Positions 36,555 to 37,742 of a stretch of 37,742 nucleotides of DNA are shown one piece after another. Position 1 is the stretch's first letter. Each line of letters begins with the position of its first letter. The position numbers and the translations under genes were made by a program. Under the pieces are notes generated by a model. The model was not told where the DNA came from. It saw only the letters and a list, made by a program, of their open reading frames with translations, and did no database searches. The DNA is from Acidilobaceae archaeon (lineage in GTDB: Archaea; Thermoproteota; Thermoprotei_A; Sulfolobales; Acidilobaceae), in NCBI GenBank assembly GCA_027046245.1, contig JALTZJ010000061.1, positions 1 through 37,742 of the forward strand, read 5' to 3'.

Positions 36555-37616
36555 GTGTACGAGAGCCGCGCCTGGAGCCTCAAACAGGAGGGAGGCTTCC
36601 ACGGAAGACCGGTATACAGGGTTAAGGGGCTGCCCCTGATAGGCCATATAGCCTTCGGCGTGATAGATAGGGGAACAAACGTTATACAAGTGAGGCCATC
36701 AACTATCTGCCCCCACAACTGCATATTCTGCAGTGTAGATGCAGGCCCCTCAAGCCGAACCCGCTCCTCGGAGTACATAATAGACGTGGACGACTTAATC
36801 CTCTGGTTTGACAGTGTTGCTAGAGCCAAGGGAAGAGGCCTCGAAGCCCTGCTGGACGGCGTAGGAGAGCCACTCACACACCCAGAGATAACCAGAATAA
36901 TAGCTCTACTAAAGGAGCACCCAGCGGTAGACAGAGTAGCGATCGAAACACATGGAGGCTTCCTAAGTAGAAGACTCGTTAAGAAACTAGAGGAGGCCGG
37001 CCTCGACAGAATAAACCTTAGCATAGACGCCGTAGACCAGGCTACCGCTAGAAAGCTGGTGGGCGTTAACTGGTACGACTCGCAACGTATCCTACACCTA
37101 GCTGAATGGATCATAAAGGAGACTAGCATCGACGTAGTGCTCACCCCAGTCGTGGTACCAGGCTATAACGAGCGCGAGATGAAGAAGCTCATAGAATGGG
37201 CGAAGAGGGTGGGGCCGGGAAAGAAGAGCGGCTGGCCCACGGGGGTGCTAATACAGAAGTACGAGGTACACAAGTACGGTAGGAAGCCTAAACTCAAGGG
37301 GCCTCCATGGAGCTGGCCCCGCTTCTACAGGTGGCTGCGCAGGCTGGAAGAAGAGACGGGCTACAGGCTAATAGTGGAGCCTAGGGAGCTTGGCTTCGAG
37401 GAGCGGCCTAGCATAGAGAAGCCCTTCAGGGAGGGTGACAGGGTTAGACTAATCGTCGTGGGACCGGGCTGGCATAAGGGGGAAATGCTTGCGGTAGATC
37501 GAGGATTTAGAAGGGTAGTAGCGCTAGTGGGGGCGCGTGGAGTGAGGGAAGGCTATGAGGTAGTTGCCGAGATAATCCGGGATAAGGACAATATATTCAT
37601 GGCGCGCCCCTGGTAG
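36555..37616 (+). CDS. radical SAM protein with TRAM-like domain (COG2100-type)
   Basis: A 353-residue archaeal radical SAM enzyme. The cluster motif is C52-x3-C56-x2-C59 in ICPHNCIFCSVDAG, with LLDGVGEPLTHPEI (GEP in place of GGE) and INLSIDAVD downstream. The C-terminal 60 residues (FREGDRVRLIVVGPGWHKGE, MLAVDRGFRRVVALVG) form a beta-barrel like a TRAM domain, which binds RNA, so an RNA or tRNA modification role is likely. The specific reaction is unknown to me. GTG 36555 has GGGGGAT eight bases upstream. It overlaps the convergent gene at the window end by 19 bases. Confidence 0.85.
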   Translation: MYESRAWSLKQEGGFHGRPVYRVKGLPLIGHIAFGVIDRGTNVIQVRPSTICPHNCIFCSVDAGPSSRTRSSEYIIDVDDLILWFDSVARAKGRGLEALLDGVGEPLTHPEITRIIALLKEHPAVDRVAIETHGGFLSRRLVKKLEEAGLDRINLSIDAVDQATARKLVGVNWYDSQRILHLAEWIIKETSIDVVLTPVVVPGYNEREMKKLIEWAKRVGPGKKSGWPTGVLIQKYEVHKYGRKPKLKGPPWSWPRFYRWLRRLEEETGYRLIVEPRELGFEERPSIEKPFREGDRVRLIVVGPGWHKGEMLAVDRGFRRVVALVGARGVREGYEVVAEIIRDKDNIFMARPW

Positions 37617-37742
37617 GCTCTCCACGCTCTCTACACTCGTAAACCGTCACGCCATCGATGACGACTCTGCCTCCGCCGCGCCTCTTGGCGGCCTCCAGTA
37701 GTCGCTTAGCCAGTCTCCGCCACCCCTCATAGGCGCCCCGCC
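37598..37742 (-). CDS. partial gene, C-terminal end only
   Basis: The minus strand is open from the window edge to a TGA at 37598-37600, encoding about 47 residues: basic helix WRRLAKRLLEAAKRRGGG, then RVVIDGVTVYECRERG and a short tail. The composition is coding-like. The start lies outside the window, and no family can be named. It is convergent with and overlaps the radical SAM gene. Confidence 0.5.

Noticed and set aside
1-37742. CRISPR arrays, rRNA genes, IS elements, intact integrase
   Set aside because: Looked for regularly spaced repeats, rRNA-like sequence, transposase or tyrosine-recombinase motifs and terminal inverted repeats; none seen. The resolvase-type HTH protein at 21375 has no catalytic domain.

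Overview
The window reads as a piece of a hyperthermophilic crenarchaeal chromosome, most likely Desulfurococcales (Pyrodictium/Hyperthermus-like). The reasons are GC-rich, AGG/CTA/ATA-rich codon use, frequent GTG and TTG starts behind GAGGTG-type ribosome sites, TATA-box (TTTATA/TTTAAG) promoters, tRNAs with an encoded CCA, and a typical archaeal gene set: HMG-CoA synthase/thiolase/DUF35/HMG-CoA reductase, GapN, archaeal D-aminoacyl-tRNA deacylase, PIN-domain toxins and a 3-hydroxyacyl-CoA dehydrogenase/hydratase fusion. The genus assignment is inference.

Layout. 1-1627: three co-directional genes, one of unknown function and two for membrane proteins (one DUF998-like). 1628-5277: an AT-rich, partly decayed island. 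It holds an orphan restriction-endonuclease-like gene (2018-3193), one intact AF2212-like antitoxin/PIN toxin pair (3978-4630), remnants of two more such modules, a broken small monooxygenase-like gene (4739-5036), and a degraded 3' fragment of tRNA-Arg(UCG) (3785-3837) facing the intact tRNA-Arg(UCG) (5202-5277). The duplicated tRNA 3' part is the classic footprint of integration into a tRNA gene. 5472-6976: three small genes for unknown membrane proteins. 6999-9317: M29 aminopeptidase and a sulfide:quinone-reductase-like flavoprotein. 9486-12622: VOC protein, tRNA-binding-like protein, peroxiredoxin, NUDIX and GNAT genes. 12623-13548: a long stretch without an intact gene, holding a heavily decayed unidentified gene and, at its end, a 17-bp palindrome. 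13585-16291: two unknown membrane-linked proteins and an AtoE-type fatty-acid transporter. 16316-21233 (all minus): GapN, alpha/beta hydrolase, a large GHL6-like putative glycosidase and OsmC.

21375-24253: an HTH regulator divergent from two tandem radical SAM/SPASM genes (AhbC/AhbD-like, heme or other cofactor). 24308-27069: two EamA transporters, an unknown membrane protein and a GYD protein. 27110-30717: threonine synthase, a small conserved-looking protein and the two-domain beta-oxidation/4-hydroxybutyrate-cycle enzyme. 30839-30914: tRNA-Gln(UUG). 30938-32393: dtdA and a NUDIX (ADP-ribose pyrophosphatase-like) gene. 32454-36437: the four-gene early mevalonate operon. 36555-37616: a COG2100-type radical SAM protein with a C-terminal TRAM-like domain. 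The window closes with the 3' end of a minus-strand gene.

The working themes are isoprenoid lipid precursor synthesis (acetyl-CoA to mevalonate), acyl-CoA metabolism, heme/cofactor maturation by radical SAM enzymes, oxidative-stress proteins (peroxiredoxin, OsmC) and translation quality control. The most unusual part is the 1.6-5.3 kb island. I see no CRISPR array, rRNA, IS transposase or intact integrase gene.
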